This document shows, in pieces, positions 1 through 8,572 of a stretch of 64,000 bases of DNA (the first letter of the stretch is position 1; each line of letters opens with the position of its first letter). The notes below the pieces were generated by a model that had not been told where the DNA came from, did no database searches, and was given only the letters and a program-made list of their open reading frames with translations. Position numbers and translations under genes: made by a program. The stretch is taken from the NCBI RefSeq assembly GCF_003337215.1, contig NZ_QPIG01000002.1:310001-374000 (forward strand), read 5' to 3'. Source of the DNA: Oceanihabitans sediminis (GTDB lineage: Bacteria; Bacteroidota; Bacteroidia; Flavobacteriales; Flavobacteriaceae).

Positions 1-3000
1 TACGGTAAAATCTTTTTGTAAAATTCCGCCATATCTAAATTTATAAATTCCTTCGAAAACAGAAAAGTCACCATACATATTGAATTTTCCGTTTGTATTA
101 ATTTCGGCTAATAATCCCCCTTCTCCTCGTCCACGGATGGTACTTCCGTTTTCTTTATCCATGACAATTTCGATTTCGGCGTCTTGGGTAACATCTAAAT
201 CAAAATCCAATTCTAAACCTGTAATATCTGTGGTTACAATTTCACGCCCTTCTAGTTTGGCTTGTTTTTCTTCTGGACTTAAAAAATGAATATAGGAGTT
301 GTCTCCAAAAGATTCGTTATCGTTTAACGGAATTATAAATACCGTTCCTTTTTTAGTTTGACCAATTACATTGATTCGTAACTGATTTGCCGGTCCGAAT
401 ATACTGGCACTACCACCAATAAAACCAGTTCCATAATATAAAAGATCTTCATCTTCTGAAGTATTTAAAACTAGTAATCTGTTTGTTTCTAAGTCTAAGT
501 CCAAACTCCAATCTCCAAAGTTAACGTGGCTAATGCTTCCGTTTAAAACACCTTTAGTTTCGTAAACAGAATCGGTTAATTTTATTTGATTGAAGAAGAA
601 AGTTTGATTTTCTAAAGTTACCGAAGAATTATCAGCGAAATCGTAATCTACATTTAATTCTGGAATACCTAAACCTGCTTTATTTAAGGTTAAGCTTCCA
701 TTCATATTTGGTTTTTTCAGGTTTCCAACAACTTCAACTTTCCCGGTTGCTAAACCTTTTATATCTCTTAAAATTCCTTCTAAGAAAGGGTTTAATGGTT
801 GTAGATTAAATTCATTCAACAGAAGATCTACGTCTATATTCGAATTACCTGCAGAAACATCAATATTACCTATTGCACTAAAAGATTTTTTCTCATCATC
901 TTTTATGCTGGCATTCACTATGTAATTAGTAAGTGTTTCGTTCCCCTTTATATTAGCATTAAAAGAACCTAAATTTAATTCGTTAACTTCTAAATCATCA
1001 ATAGTTATAGTAGTTTCTGGCAGATAGCTTCCGTTTTGTTGTACAACATCTAGCCTTCCGTTAACCATTCCTTCTAAGCTTAAATCTTCAATATCGGGGA
1101 TAATATGTTGTAAAAACACATTGGTGAAATTTAACTTCAGGTCTTTATCTTTTTCTCCATTTATGATTCCGGAGAGTTTAATTTCTTCGTCATTATGGTT
1201 TAAAATAAATTGATCTAAATGGAAGTTTTTAAAAGCTTCATCAAAAGTTACTTTATTATGTTTATTGCGATCTTCATTTATAAACCACTTATTGCCTTTA
1301 AAGGTGATATCAGACTTTTTAAACCCTAAAATAGATTGTTTTTCTTCGTTTTTAGTATGGTAAAAACTTAGGTTATATAAGTCACTGTTTGTTTTTCCTC
1401 CTCTAAATTCCGAACGCATAAAAAGCGTATCGTTTAGAGTTACATTAATTAAATTGAATTTAGAAATGTTGTAGAAATTAGTATGCAAACTATCTACTTC
1501 AATATAAGTATTAAATAACGGGTTTTTATTATCTACCTGAAGCTCTATAGCGTTTGCAAAATAGTCTAACCACTCAATTTTAGGGGATTTGAAAGTTAAC
1601 TTAAATTCTTTCTGGTCACTTTCAACCCTTCCTTTTATATAAGTATTACTCGCCAATTGCAACTTTGGAACAAAGACTTCTATAATTTTATTATAGATTT
1701 TAAAATTGAAGTCTATATACTGATTGGTTGCTACTTTCTTGGTGTCGAACCTGGTATATAAACTTCCTACGGCATTGATAAAAAGTTCATCTATATCATC
1801 TATTAGAAAGTTTCCACTCATCTGCCCTTCAATAATATCTGGGGAGTTTACATCTATATATCTTACATTATCTTGAAACGAAGAGCTTATAGCAAAATCT
1901 TCAAAGAAATATTCGTCATTTTCATTTTGATAATAAGTATCAAAAAACTGAATACTCCCAACCGCATTATCTACAGTGGTACCATGCATTTTCATGTCTA
2001 CAGTACCTTTAAAAACAGAAATACTATCGTTTTTAATAAAATTAAGTGCTTTTAGGTTGGCGTAATCTACATTAGCCACAAAGTCAAACTCGTTGATATC
2101 TTTTGAAAAATCTGCGAGACCGTTAAACTTCAATTTAAAATTCTTGTCCTGCGAATCTACCTTCCCATTGAAAATTTTATCTTTTAAAACTCCTGCAACG
2201 GCTATATGCTGATACACATAATCGTTATAGTTTATAGAATAGATATCTCCCTTGACATTCGTGTTTAGGTTTTCTTGAGTAAATCCTTTTCCGTTTACAT
2301 CTAGATTTAAGGAAGTTTGATGAAGCTTAGGGTTGTTTAAAAATACACCTAAATCAAATTGATCGAAAATAATATTTCCTTTATAGGAAGCATTATCTAT
2401 ATCGTCAATTTTATTCATTTCCAAATTAGAAATTACAAGACCTAAGTCTGTTTCCATTTGTAAATCTGCTATGATATTAGAAGTTGTGATATACGAAGTT
2501 CCTACTATGCTAAAGTTCCCCAACTTATCAAAAACAGAAGGAATAGACTCTCCTAAAACATTTGGCAATAAAGCCTTTAAATCTCTATAATTAGAAGAAA
2601 GGTTTTGAAACTTACCATCCATCGCAAAATTATCCTCCTCTATATTAAATAGGTTTTTAAAAACTATATCTCCGTAAATTTTTGTTCTTGTACTTGTGTT
2701 TAAAACTAAATTATCAACTTTCAGATCATTTAATGTTCCGTGAATTTTCGCTTTAAAATTTGCTCGTTGCCCTATTCCAAATTCGTTATAAAATGTGTTT
2801 AACTCGTCTAGAGCAACACTACCATCTGTAAAATCTGCAGTAACTTGGACTTTGTTAGTAAAGTCTGCAAAATCCTCTCGGTTGTAAGAAAACTTTAACT
2901 CTCCGTCTAGTTTAGAATTAGCTGTTTTAACCTTTAGGTTTTTAAAATTTATTTCTTCTAATGTATAAGTAAAATCAGAAGATAAATTTTTCATAATTAA

Positions 3001-3618
3001 ACCACGACTATCAATAAAAGAAAGGGTATTAATTCTCGTGCTTACATTTGGGCCGTTAATTAAAAAGTCGGTACCATTAATTCCAATATCGGTAAACTCC
3101 AATATTTTTGGTGTTTCTTTATTTTCATCAATTAGTCTAAATGTTCCTTCATAAATAGAAATATCACTTGAAGAAAGTAAAAACTCACTTTCTTTTTCTC
3201 TAGGATTATCTTCATCAAAACGAGCAACAAAAACATCCAAATTTGTATCTTCTTCCCCTTTATACGTTTTAATATTGAATTTTAAGCCATATAAATCTAT
3301 ATCACCAAACGCAAGCTTGCTGTTTATTAGATTTTTAAAATTTAAAATGGAAGTGTTAAGCTCATTGGCGCTTATTAGGGTGTCTTTTTTATAATCTCGA
3401 ATAAGAATATCTTTAAGCTCTACATCTCCGTTAAACTGAAGCCCAACCCTATGAATATTGATGTTTGTGCCATACTCATCATTAATCCAGTTTGTAGCAA
3501 CTTTACCAAGTCTTGATTGAACTGCGGGAATAGAAAGCACCAACACCAATAAGATGAAAAGTAGTAGCAAAATCGCTACAATTTTAGATGCTATTTTTAA
3601 AAATTTTTTGATACCTAT
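1..3618 (-). CDS. TamB-like translocation/assembly module protein (AsmA/TamB superfamily), partial
   Basis: The minus strand is open from about 3668 down to base 1, giving about 1,200 residues without a stop; the C-terminal DUF490/TamB end lies outside the window. The N-terminus is a signal anchor: a basic stretch (KKFLKIASK) then a long Leu/Val/Ile helix ending in SIPAVQSRLGK, followed by repetitive beta-strand-rich sequence of alternating polar and hydrophobic residues. Family members span the periplasm as a lipid-conducting beta groove and help place outer-membrane proteins or lipids. No ATG, GTG or TTG lies in frame upstream of the hydrophobic helix. I put the start near an ATA codon at 3618 because the reading is coding-like from there, so the exact start is uncertain. 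It is divergent from tsaD, with a TAATTTTG -7 element at 3639-3646. The family is secure; its precise role here is inferred. Confidence 0.85.
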   Translation of the reverse strand, partial: MGIKKFLKIASKIVAILLLLFILLVLVLSIPAVQSRLGKVATNWINDEYGTNINIHRVGLQFNGDVELKDILIRDYKKDTLISANELNTSILNFKNLINSKLAFGDIDLYGLKFNIKTYKGEEDTNLDVFVARFDEDNPREKESEFLLSSSDISIYEGTFRLIDENKETPKILEFTDIGINGTDFLINGPNVSTRINTLSFIDSRGLIMKNLSSDFTYTLEEINFKNLKVKTANSKLDGELKFSYNREDFADFTNKVQVTADFTDGSVALDELNTFYNEFGIGQRANFKAKIHGTLNDLKVDNLVLNTSTRTKIYGDIVFKNLFNIEEDNFAMDGKFQNLSSNYRDLKALLPNVLGESIPSVFDKLGNFSIVGTSYITTSNIIADLQMETDLGLVISNLEMNKIDDIDNASYKGNIIFDQFDLGVFLNNPKLHQTSLNLDVNGKGFTQENLNTNVKGDIYSINYNDYVYQHIAVAGVLKDKIFNGKVDSQDKNFKLKFNGLADFSKDINEFDFVANVDYANLKALNFIKNDSISVFKGTVDMKMHGTTVDNAVGSIQFFDTYYQNENDEYFFEDFAISSSFQDNVRYIDVNSPDIIEGQMSGNFLIDDIDELFINAVGSLYTRFDTKKVATNQYIDFNFKIYNKIIEVFVPKLQLASNTYIKGRVESDQKEFKLTFKSPKIEWLDYFANAIELQVDNKNPLFNTYIEVDSLHTNFYNISKFNLINVTLNDTLFMRSEFRGGKTNSDLYNLSFYHTKNEEKQSILGFKKSDITFKGNKWFINEDRNKHNKVTFDEAFKNFHLDQFILNHNDEEIKLSGIINGEKDKDLKLNFTNVFLQHIIPDIEDLSLEGMVNGRLDVVQQNGSYLPETTITIDDLEVNELNLGSFNANIKGNETLTNYIVNASIKDDEKKSFSAIGNIDVSAGNSNIDVDLLLNEFNLQPLNPFLEGILRDIKGLATGKVEVVGNLKKPNMNGSLTLNKAGLGIPELNVDYDFADNSSVTLENQTFFFNQIKLTDSVYETKGVLNGSISHVNFGDWSLDLDLETNRLLVLNTSEDEDLLYYGTGFIGGSASIFGPANQLRINVIGQTKKGTVFIIPLNDNESFGDNSYIHFLSPEEKQAKLEGREIVTTDITGLELDFDLDVTQDAEIEIVMDKENGSTIRGRGEGGLLAEINTNGKFNMYGDFSVFEGIYKFRYGGILQKDFTV

Positions 3619-3626
3619 TAAAGTTA

Positions 3627-3634
3627 TAACTTTG
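3627..3634 (+). promoter_or_regulatory. -7 element TAACTTTG for tsaD
   Basis: An exact TANNTTTG match on the plus strand, 38 bases before the tsaD ATG. A possible -33 TTG lies at 3608-3610. Confidence 0.55.
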
Positions 3635-3638
3635 TAGT

Positions 3639-3646
3639 CAAAATTA
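3639..3646 (-). promoter_or_regulatory. -7 element TAATTTTG for the TamB-like gene
   Basis: An exact match to the Bacteroidota -7 consensus TANNTTTG on the minus strand, about 20 bases upstream of the inferred TamB start. It sits next to the divergent tsaD element. Confidence 0.5.
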
Positions 3647-3672
3647 ACAATTATTGTGCCTAATACATACTA

Positions 3673-4695
3673 ATGGCTTCAGAAAATATTTACATACTTG
3701 CAATTGAGTCTTCTTGCGACGACACTGCTGCATCTATCTTACTAAACGGCAAGGTTTTAAGCAATATAATTGCTAGTCAGAAAATTCATGAAGAATATGG
3801 CGGAGTGGTTCCAGAATTAGCTTCTAGAGCACATCAACAAAACATTGTTCCTGTTGTACATCAAGCGATTGAAAAAGCGGGAATTACCAAAGAAATGCTT
3901 CATGCGGTCGCTTTCACTAGAGGGCCCGGACTTATGGGCTCTTTATTAGTTGGAACTTCATTTGCCAAATCCTTTGCCTATGGCTTACAAGTTCCGCTAA
4001 TTGAAGTAAACCATATGCAAGCACATATTTTAGCACATTTTATAGAAGAGGAAGACTTTAAGAAGCCTCCTTTCCCTTTTCTAGCAATGACTATTTCTGG
4101 CGGACATACACAAATTGTGAAAGTTTCTAATTATTTTGAAATGGAAGTAATTGGTGAAACCATAGACGATGCTGTTGGTGAAGCATTTGACAAAAGCGGA
4201 AAAATTTTAGGTCTTGGTTATCCTGCTGGGCCAGAAATTGACCGACGAGCTAAATTAGGAAACCCTAAAGCCTATACTTTTACAAAGCCTAAAGTAGATG
4301 GATTGAACTTTAGTTTTTCTGGATTAAAAACTGCTATTCTATATTTTATTCAACGTGAGACAAAAGCAAATCCTAATTTTATTTCTGAAAATCTAAATGA
4401 TATTTGCGCATCCATTCAATATACCATAATTGGTATTTTAATGGACAAACTGAAGCTAGCAAGTAAACAAACAGGAATAAAACATATTGCTATAGGCGGT
4501 GGAGTTTCAGCCAATAAAGGAATAAGAGAAGCTTTAAAAAATGGTGAACAAAAATTTGGATGGACTACCTATGTTCCTAAATTTGAATTTACCACAGACA
4601 ACGCAGCTATGATTGGGATTGTTGGTTATTTAAAGTATTTGGAAGGTGCATTTACAGAACAGGATATAACTGCTTCAGCTAGATTAAAAATATAA
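3673..4695 (+). CDS. tsaD: tRNA N6-adenosine threonylcarbamoyltransferase TsaD
   Basis: TsaD transfers the threonylcarbamoyl group from threonylcarbamoyl-AMP to A37 of ANN-decoding tRNAs, working with TsaB and TsaE in the cytoplasm. The protein is 340 residues, normal for the family. The N-terminal LAIESSCDDT motif, the GGVVPELASRAH segment, the metal-binding HMQAH at residues 114-118 and the ISGGHTQ nucleotide-binding loop near 141-147 are all visible, as is the late GGVSANKGIR motif. It is transcribed divergently from the TamB-like gene, with a -7 promoter element 38 bases upstream, and is followed by the parvulin gene after 63 bases. Confidence 0.97.
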   Translation: MASENIYILAIESSCDDTAASILLNGKVLSNIIASQKIHEEYGGVVPELASRAHQQNIVPVVHQAIEKAGITKEMLHAVAFTRGPGLMGSLLVGTSFAKSFAYGLQVPLIEVNHMQAHILAHFIEEEDFKKPPFPFLAMTISGGHTQIVKVSNYFEMEVIGETIDDAVGEAFDKSGKILGLGYPAGPEIDRRAKLGNPKAYTFTKPKVDGLNFSFSGLKTAILYFIQRETKANPNFISENLNDICASIQYTIIGILMDKLKLASKQTGIKHIAIGGGVSANKGIREALKNGEQKFGWTTYVPKFEFTTDNAAMIGIVGYLKYLEGAFTEQDITASARLKI

Positions 4696-4758
4696 AACCT
4701 CGAATTTAAATTAATTTTCGTTTTTTTGTTTCAAGACAAAACCCCAAACTTTAAATAA

Positions 4759-5382
4759 ATGAATAAATTTTTACTCCTAGCTTTATTTTTCAGCATAACT
4801 ATTTTTGGTCAAGAATCAGAATTCAAAGAATTTGATGCTATCACATCTACAGAAGAAGCTGAAACCTACATTAAAGAAAAGAAATCGAAGCATAATAAAA
4901 TCATTGTTTTTAATGAAGAAAGCCATAAAACAGCTTTTGCTGAAGAACTTTTCAAAAAAGGGAGAACTACAGTTGAAAATGCTACCGAGAAAATAAAATA
5001 TAAAGTGGTAGAAAAAAATACTACTACAAAATACAGAGTTAGTTATATTTTCTTTGACGGATTAAAAATGACTGTTTCGCAAATTAATAAGCTACGTGAT
5101 AAAATCCTAATAAAATACAAGCAAGGAGTTCCTTTTAGCAGGTTAGCAAAACAATATTCTATGGATAATAATGCGAATCGCGGAGGAGATTTAGGCTGGT
5201 TTGAATCTGGTTTAACGCATCCTACCTTTGAAGCTGAAATAACGAATAGCAGCTATAGTGTTGGGGATGTTTTTCCTGTAGATATTGTTCAAAACCAATG
5301 GTATTATATTGTTTTAAAAACACATGAACCAAAAGAAATAAAAGAAATCAAGGTTTTAAAGATAGTAGAACCTTTAAAATAA
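4759..5382 (+). CDS. Secreted parvulin-type peptidylprolyl isomerase
   Basis: This 207-residue protein begins with a signal peptide (residues 1-18, ending IFGQ). It carries one parvulin (PpiC/rotamase) domain at about residues 90-195, recognisable from YIFF, FSRLAKQYSMD and the RGGDLGWFESG motif. Parvulins catalyse cis-trans isomerisation of prolyl bonds and often act as periplasmic chaperones. The first 85 residues are Lys/Glu-rich and match no domain I recognise; they are too short for the SurA N-domain. The gene ends in a clear terminator at 5421-5450, so it closes the tsaD transcription unit. The substrate is unknown. Confidence 0.85.
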   Translation: MNKFLLLALFFSITIFGQESEFKEFDAITSTEEAETYIKEKKSKHNKIIVFNEESHKTAFAEELFKKGRTTVENATEKIKYKVVEKNTTTKYRVSYIFFDGLKMTVSQINKLRDKILIKYKQGVPFSRLAKQYSMDNNANRGGDLGWFESGLTHPTFEAEITNSSYSVGDVFPVDIVQNQWYYIVLKTHEPKEIKEIKVLKIVEPLK

Positions 5383-5420
5383 GGTTTTGACAATCAATAC
5401 CGCACAAAATATATAAAATA

Positions 5421-5450
5421 AGAGCTTCATTTTTGAGGCTCTTTTTTTTT
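5421..5450 (+). terminator. Intrinsic terminator after the parvulin gene
   Basis: A nine-base stem (AGAGCTTCA pairing with TGAGGCTCT, one G-U pair) closes a short T-rich loop and runs into nine or more T residues. Confidence 0.8.
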
Positions 5451-5480
5451 GTTATGCCAACAAGTTTCTATCTTCGTAAA

Positions 5481-6185
5481 ATGCAATTATTCTACGACCC
5501 AGAAATAACAGAAACCACTATGCGCTTTTCTTTTAGTAAAGAAGAGAGCAGACATATCGTAAAAGTTTTACGCAAATCTATTGGTGACACGCTACAAATC
5601 ACAAATGGTAAAGGCTGGCTGTTTACAGCAGAAATTACTGTTGCCGACATAAAAAACTGCGTAGCTAACATCATCGCTAAAGAAGAACAACCAAGAAGAA
5701 AGTATAAACTTCACCTAGCGGTTGCACCTACAAAAATGAATGATCGTTATGAATGGTTTTTAGAAAAAGCAACTGAAATTGGTATAGACAGTATTACTCC
5801 TATTTTTTGTGATCACAGCGAACGTAAAGTAATTAAACCAGAGCGTTTTGAAAAAATTTTACAATCGGCAATGAAACAGTCTTTAAATTGCTATATGCCA
5901 GAACTTAAGGAAGCAATTACTTTTAAAGACTTTATACAACAAGATTTTACTGGAAGTTTGTTTATTGCCCATTGCGAAGAAACCGATAAAAAATCATTAA
6001 AAAGTCAGTTAGAACCAAACAAAGAAATCACTATTTTAATTGGCCCTGAAGGAGATTTTTCGGTAAAAGAAATTCAACAGGCCATAGAATCAAAATTTAT
6101 TCCTGTAACTTTGGGTGAAACAAGATTACGCACAGAAACAGCTGCCATAGTTGCTTGTCATTCTGTTGCTTTTATCAACGAATAA
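5481..6185 (+). CDS. rsmE: 16S rRNA (uracil1498-N3)-methyltransferase RsmE
   Basis: RsmE methylates N3 of U1498 in 16S rRNA using S-adenosylmethionine. The C-terminal half shows the SPOUT knot motifs: LIGPEGDFS, then VTLGETRLRTETA, which forms the cofactor-binding loop. The N-terminal PUA-like part begins MQLFYDPEI. I chose the ATG at 5481 (234 residues) over an upstream ATG at 5433 because MQLFYDPEI is the usual family N-terminus and the 16 extra residues would overlap the terminator of the preceding gene. It is followed by a DUF4159 gene only four bases after the stop, so the two are probably cotranscribed. Confidence 0.95.
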   Translation: MQLFYDPEITETTMRFSFSKEESRHIVKVLRKSIGDTLQITNGKGWLFTAEITVADIKNCVANIIAKEEQPRRKYKLHLAVAPTKMNDRYEWFLEKATEIGIDSITPIFCDHSERKVIKPERFEKILQSAMKQSLNCYMPELKEAITFKDFIQQDFTGSLFIAHCEETDKKSLKSQLEPNKEITILIGPEGDFSVKEIQQAIESKFIPVTLGETRLRTETAAIVACHSVAFINE

Positions 6186-6189
6186 GTTT

Positions 6190-6831
6190 ATGAAAACAGT
6201 ATTTTCTATTGTCTTTTCGCTCATCACTTTAATCTCTTTTTCTCAAGAGATAGCGGTACTAAAGTATAAAGGCGGTGGCGATTGGTATAGCAACCCGACA
6301 TCTTTACCCAACCTAATTACTTTTTGTAATAATAATATTGGTACTAGAATAAAAGCGAAACCTCAAACTGTAGAAACTGGTAGCTCGGATATTTTTCAAT
6401 TTCCTTATGTACATATGACCGGGCATGGAAATGTTTTTTTTAGCGAAGCAGAAGCAGAAAACCTTCGTAACTACTTAATTTCTGGAGGTTTTTTACATAT
6501 AGATGATAATTACGGTATGCAGCCCTACCTAGCTAAAGAATTAGTAAAAGTATTTCCAAACCAAGAACTAATTGAGCTTCCTGCAAATCATAAAATATTC
6601 AATACAGCCTATAAATTCCCAAACGGATTACCTAAAATTCATGAGCATGATGGTAAGAGACCTCAGGCTTTTGGAATGTTTTATGAAAACAGATTGGTTC
6701 TCCTTTTTACATATGAAAGTGATTTAGGAAACGGTTGGGAAGATCCTGCTGTGCACAACGATCCTGCCGACGTAAGAGAAAAAGCTTTACAAATGGGCGC
6801 TAATATTATAAAATATGTTTTTGAGAACTAA
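6190..6831 (+). CDS. DUF4159 domain protein, secreted
   Basis: The ATG at 6190 begins a typical signal peptide (MKTVFSIVF to ISFSQ) and gives 213 residues; an earlier in-frame ATG at 6151 lies inside rsmE and would spoil the signal. The rest matches the DUF4159 pattern: KYKGGGDWYSNP near the start, PYVHMTGHGNVFF, then the SGGFLHIDDNYG motif. In other bacteria DUF4159 domains often occur in larger membrane proteins of the glutamine-amidotransferase-like class. This is the short free form common in Bacteroidota, and no function is established. It starts four bases after rsmE, suggesting coexpression without implying a shared pathway. Confidence 0.8.
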   Translation: MKTVFSIVFSLITLISFSQEIAVLKYKGGGDWYSNPTSLPNLITFCNNNIGTRIKAKPQTVETGSSDIFQFPYVHMTGHGNVFFSEAEAENLRNYLISGGFLHIDDNYGMQPYLAKELVKVFPNQELIELPANHKIFNTAYKFPNGLPKIHEHDGKRPQAFGMFYENRLVLLFTYESDLGNGWEDPAVHNDPADVREKALQMGANIIKYVFEN

Positions 6832-6870
6832 GGAATCTACCTTTTTACTTAAAAACTTTCAACTTTAAAT

Positions 6871-7371
6871 ATGCAACTAAACCACTATAATACCAACTTT
6901 GAAAAACGCACTTTCCCAATAAGCATTATTTGTGAAAACGTGAGTAACGCGCCAAATATTGGTAGTTTGTTTAGAACTTCAGATACATTTGGGGTAAAAA
7001 AAATAGTCTTTTGTGGCGAGCATATTCCACTAGGCAGAAAAATGACTAAAACTTCTAGAGCAACAGAAAAAGTGGTGAATTTCGAAGTGAAAAAGGAAGC
7101 TATAGAGGTGGCTTTACAATACAAAAAAGAAGGCTATCACCTTATAGCTCTTGAAATTACAAACAATAGCTCTGCTATAAGTTCAACGAGTTTTTCTAAT
7201 GAAAAACCTTATGCGCTAATTATAGGAGATGAAAATTTTGGAGTTTCAGAAGAAATTTTAAAAATATGCGACTCGGTTGTTCATATAGAAATGTACGGAC
7301 AAAACAGTAGCATGAATGTAGTACAAGCAACTACGGTTGCACTTTATGAAATAACGAAACAGCTTCGTTAA
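6871..7371 (+). CDS. TrmH/SpoU family RNA 2'-O-methyltransferase
   Basis: A 166-residue SPOUT-fold enzyme containing only the catalytic domain. Three SpoU motifs are visible: NAPNIGSLFRTSDTFG near the N-terminus, LIIGDENFGVSEE in the middle and IEMYGQNSSMNVVQAT at the end, forming the S-adenosylmethionine knot. Members methylate ribose 2'-hydroxyls in tRNA or rRNA; without an N-terminal substrate-recognition domain the target cannot be told. The gene follows the DUF4159 gene by 39 bases, so rsmE, DUF4159 and this gene may form one unit with an RNA-modification theme. Confidence 0.88.
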   Translation: MQLNHYNTNFEKRTFPISIICENVSNAPNIGSLFRTSDTFGVKKIVFCGEHIPLGRKMTKTSRATEKVVNFEVKKEAIEVALQYKKEGYHLIALEITNNSSAISSTSFSNEKPYALIIGDENFGVSEEILKICDSVVHIEMYGQNSSMNVVQATTVALYEITKQLR

Positions 7372-7473
7372 ACGAAAAATCTATAAATCTTTTATTTTTT
7401 AACTTTAAAGAAATGACAGAAATTTAAAAAGCTTGAAATTACTACATTCATAGGAATAAATTATATTTACAAC

Positions 7474-8562
7474 ATGACTTCAAATCAAATATCTAACGGA
7501 ATTTTAAAAGCAATCGGAATTATTCTAGGAATAGCTTTGCTTCTGTATTTTCTTTTTAAAATTCAGTCTGTCATTGTTTATATAGCAATTGCATCTGTAA
7601 TCTCTTTAATTGGAAGGCCTATTATCTTGTTCTTACGAAGAAGGCTCAAATTTAAAAATACAATTGCAGTTATTGTAACTATGTTACTTTTTATGGGACT
7701 AATATTTAGTTTAATACGTTTATTTGTTCCATTAATCATAGAACAAGGAAACAATTTAGCTCTTTTAGATATGGAGAAGCTTCAAAGTAACATGGAAGTT
7801 TTACATCGAGAGCTTCTAGCCTATTTCCAAATTAATAATATAGATGTTCAACAATCTATTAAAGATTCTGAATTACTTTCTAAAATTGATTATTCCTTAA
7901 TTCCAAACTTCTTAAACTCATTAGTTAGCGGATTAGGTAATTTTAGCATTGGTTTGTTTTCTGTATTATTTATCTCTTTTTTCTTTTTAAAAGACAGTAA
8001 ATTATTGGAAAATGGAATGATGACTGTTGTTCCTGAAGGAAACGAATCGCGTTGGCAAAAATCTAGTGCAAAAATTAAAGATTTACTTTCTAGATATTTT
8101 GTAGGATTAATATTTCAAATTCTTATTCTATTTATTATTTATTCTATAGGATTAACCATCATAGGCGTTCAAAATGCCATAGTAATTGCCTTTTTATGCG
8201 CACTATTAAACTTAATTCCTTACGTTGGACCTTTAATTGGTGCAGTTTTGATGATTTTACTAACCATGACAAGCAGTCTAGGTCAAAGTTTTACAGAGGT
8301 AATATTACCAAAATCACTTTGGGTTTTCGTTGTGATTGCAATTGGGCAATTATTCGATAATTTTATAAGTCAGCCAGTAATTTTTTCAAAAAGTGTAAAA
8401 TCTCACCCAATTGAAATCTTCTTAATAATTTTAATTGCAGGAATTTTATTTGGTGTTGTCGGACTTATCGTGGCTATTCCTGCATACACTGCAATTAAGG
8501 TGATTTTAAAAGAGTTTTTGTCTGACAACAAGATAGTTAAAAAGCTAACTAAAAACTTATAA
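7474..8562 (+). CDS. AI-2E family transporter (PerM/TqsA-like permease)
   Basis: A 362-residue polytopic membrane protein with about eight hydrophobic segments, two or three at each end of a central soluble stretch (about residues 85-145). The family signature region, LLNLIPYVGPLIGA near residue 248, is clear. Characterised relatives export autoinducer-2 or act as Na+(Li+)/H+ antiporters, so the substrate here is open. Its stop lies just before the reading frame of the following methyltransferase, whose coding-like sequence starts at once. Confidence 0.88.
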   Translation: MTSNQISNGILKAIGIILGIALLLYFLFKIQSVIVYIAIASVISLIGRPIILFLRRRLKFKNTIAVIVTMLLFMGLIFSLIRLFVPLIIEQGNNLALLDMEKLQSNMEVLHRELLAYFQINNIDVQQSIKDSELLSKIDYSLIPNFLNSLVSGLGNFSIGLFSVLFISFFFLKDSKLLENGMMTVVPEGNESRWQKSSAKIKDLLSRYFVGLIFQILILFIIYSIGLTIIGVQNAIVIAFLCALLNLIPYVGPLIGAVLMILLTMTSSLGQSFTEVILPKSLWVFVVIAIGQLFDNFISQPVIFSKSVKSHPIEIFLIILIAGILFGVVGLIVAIPAYTAIKVILKEFLSDNKIVKKLTKNL

Positions 8563-8572
8563 TATCACTTTC

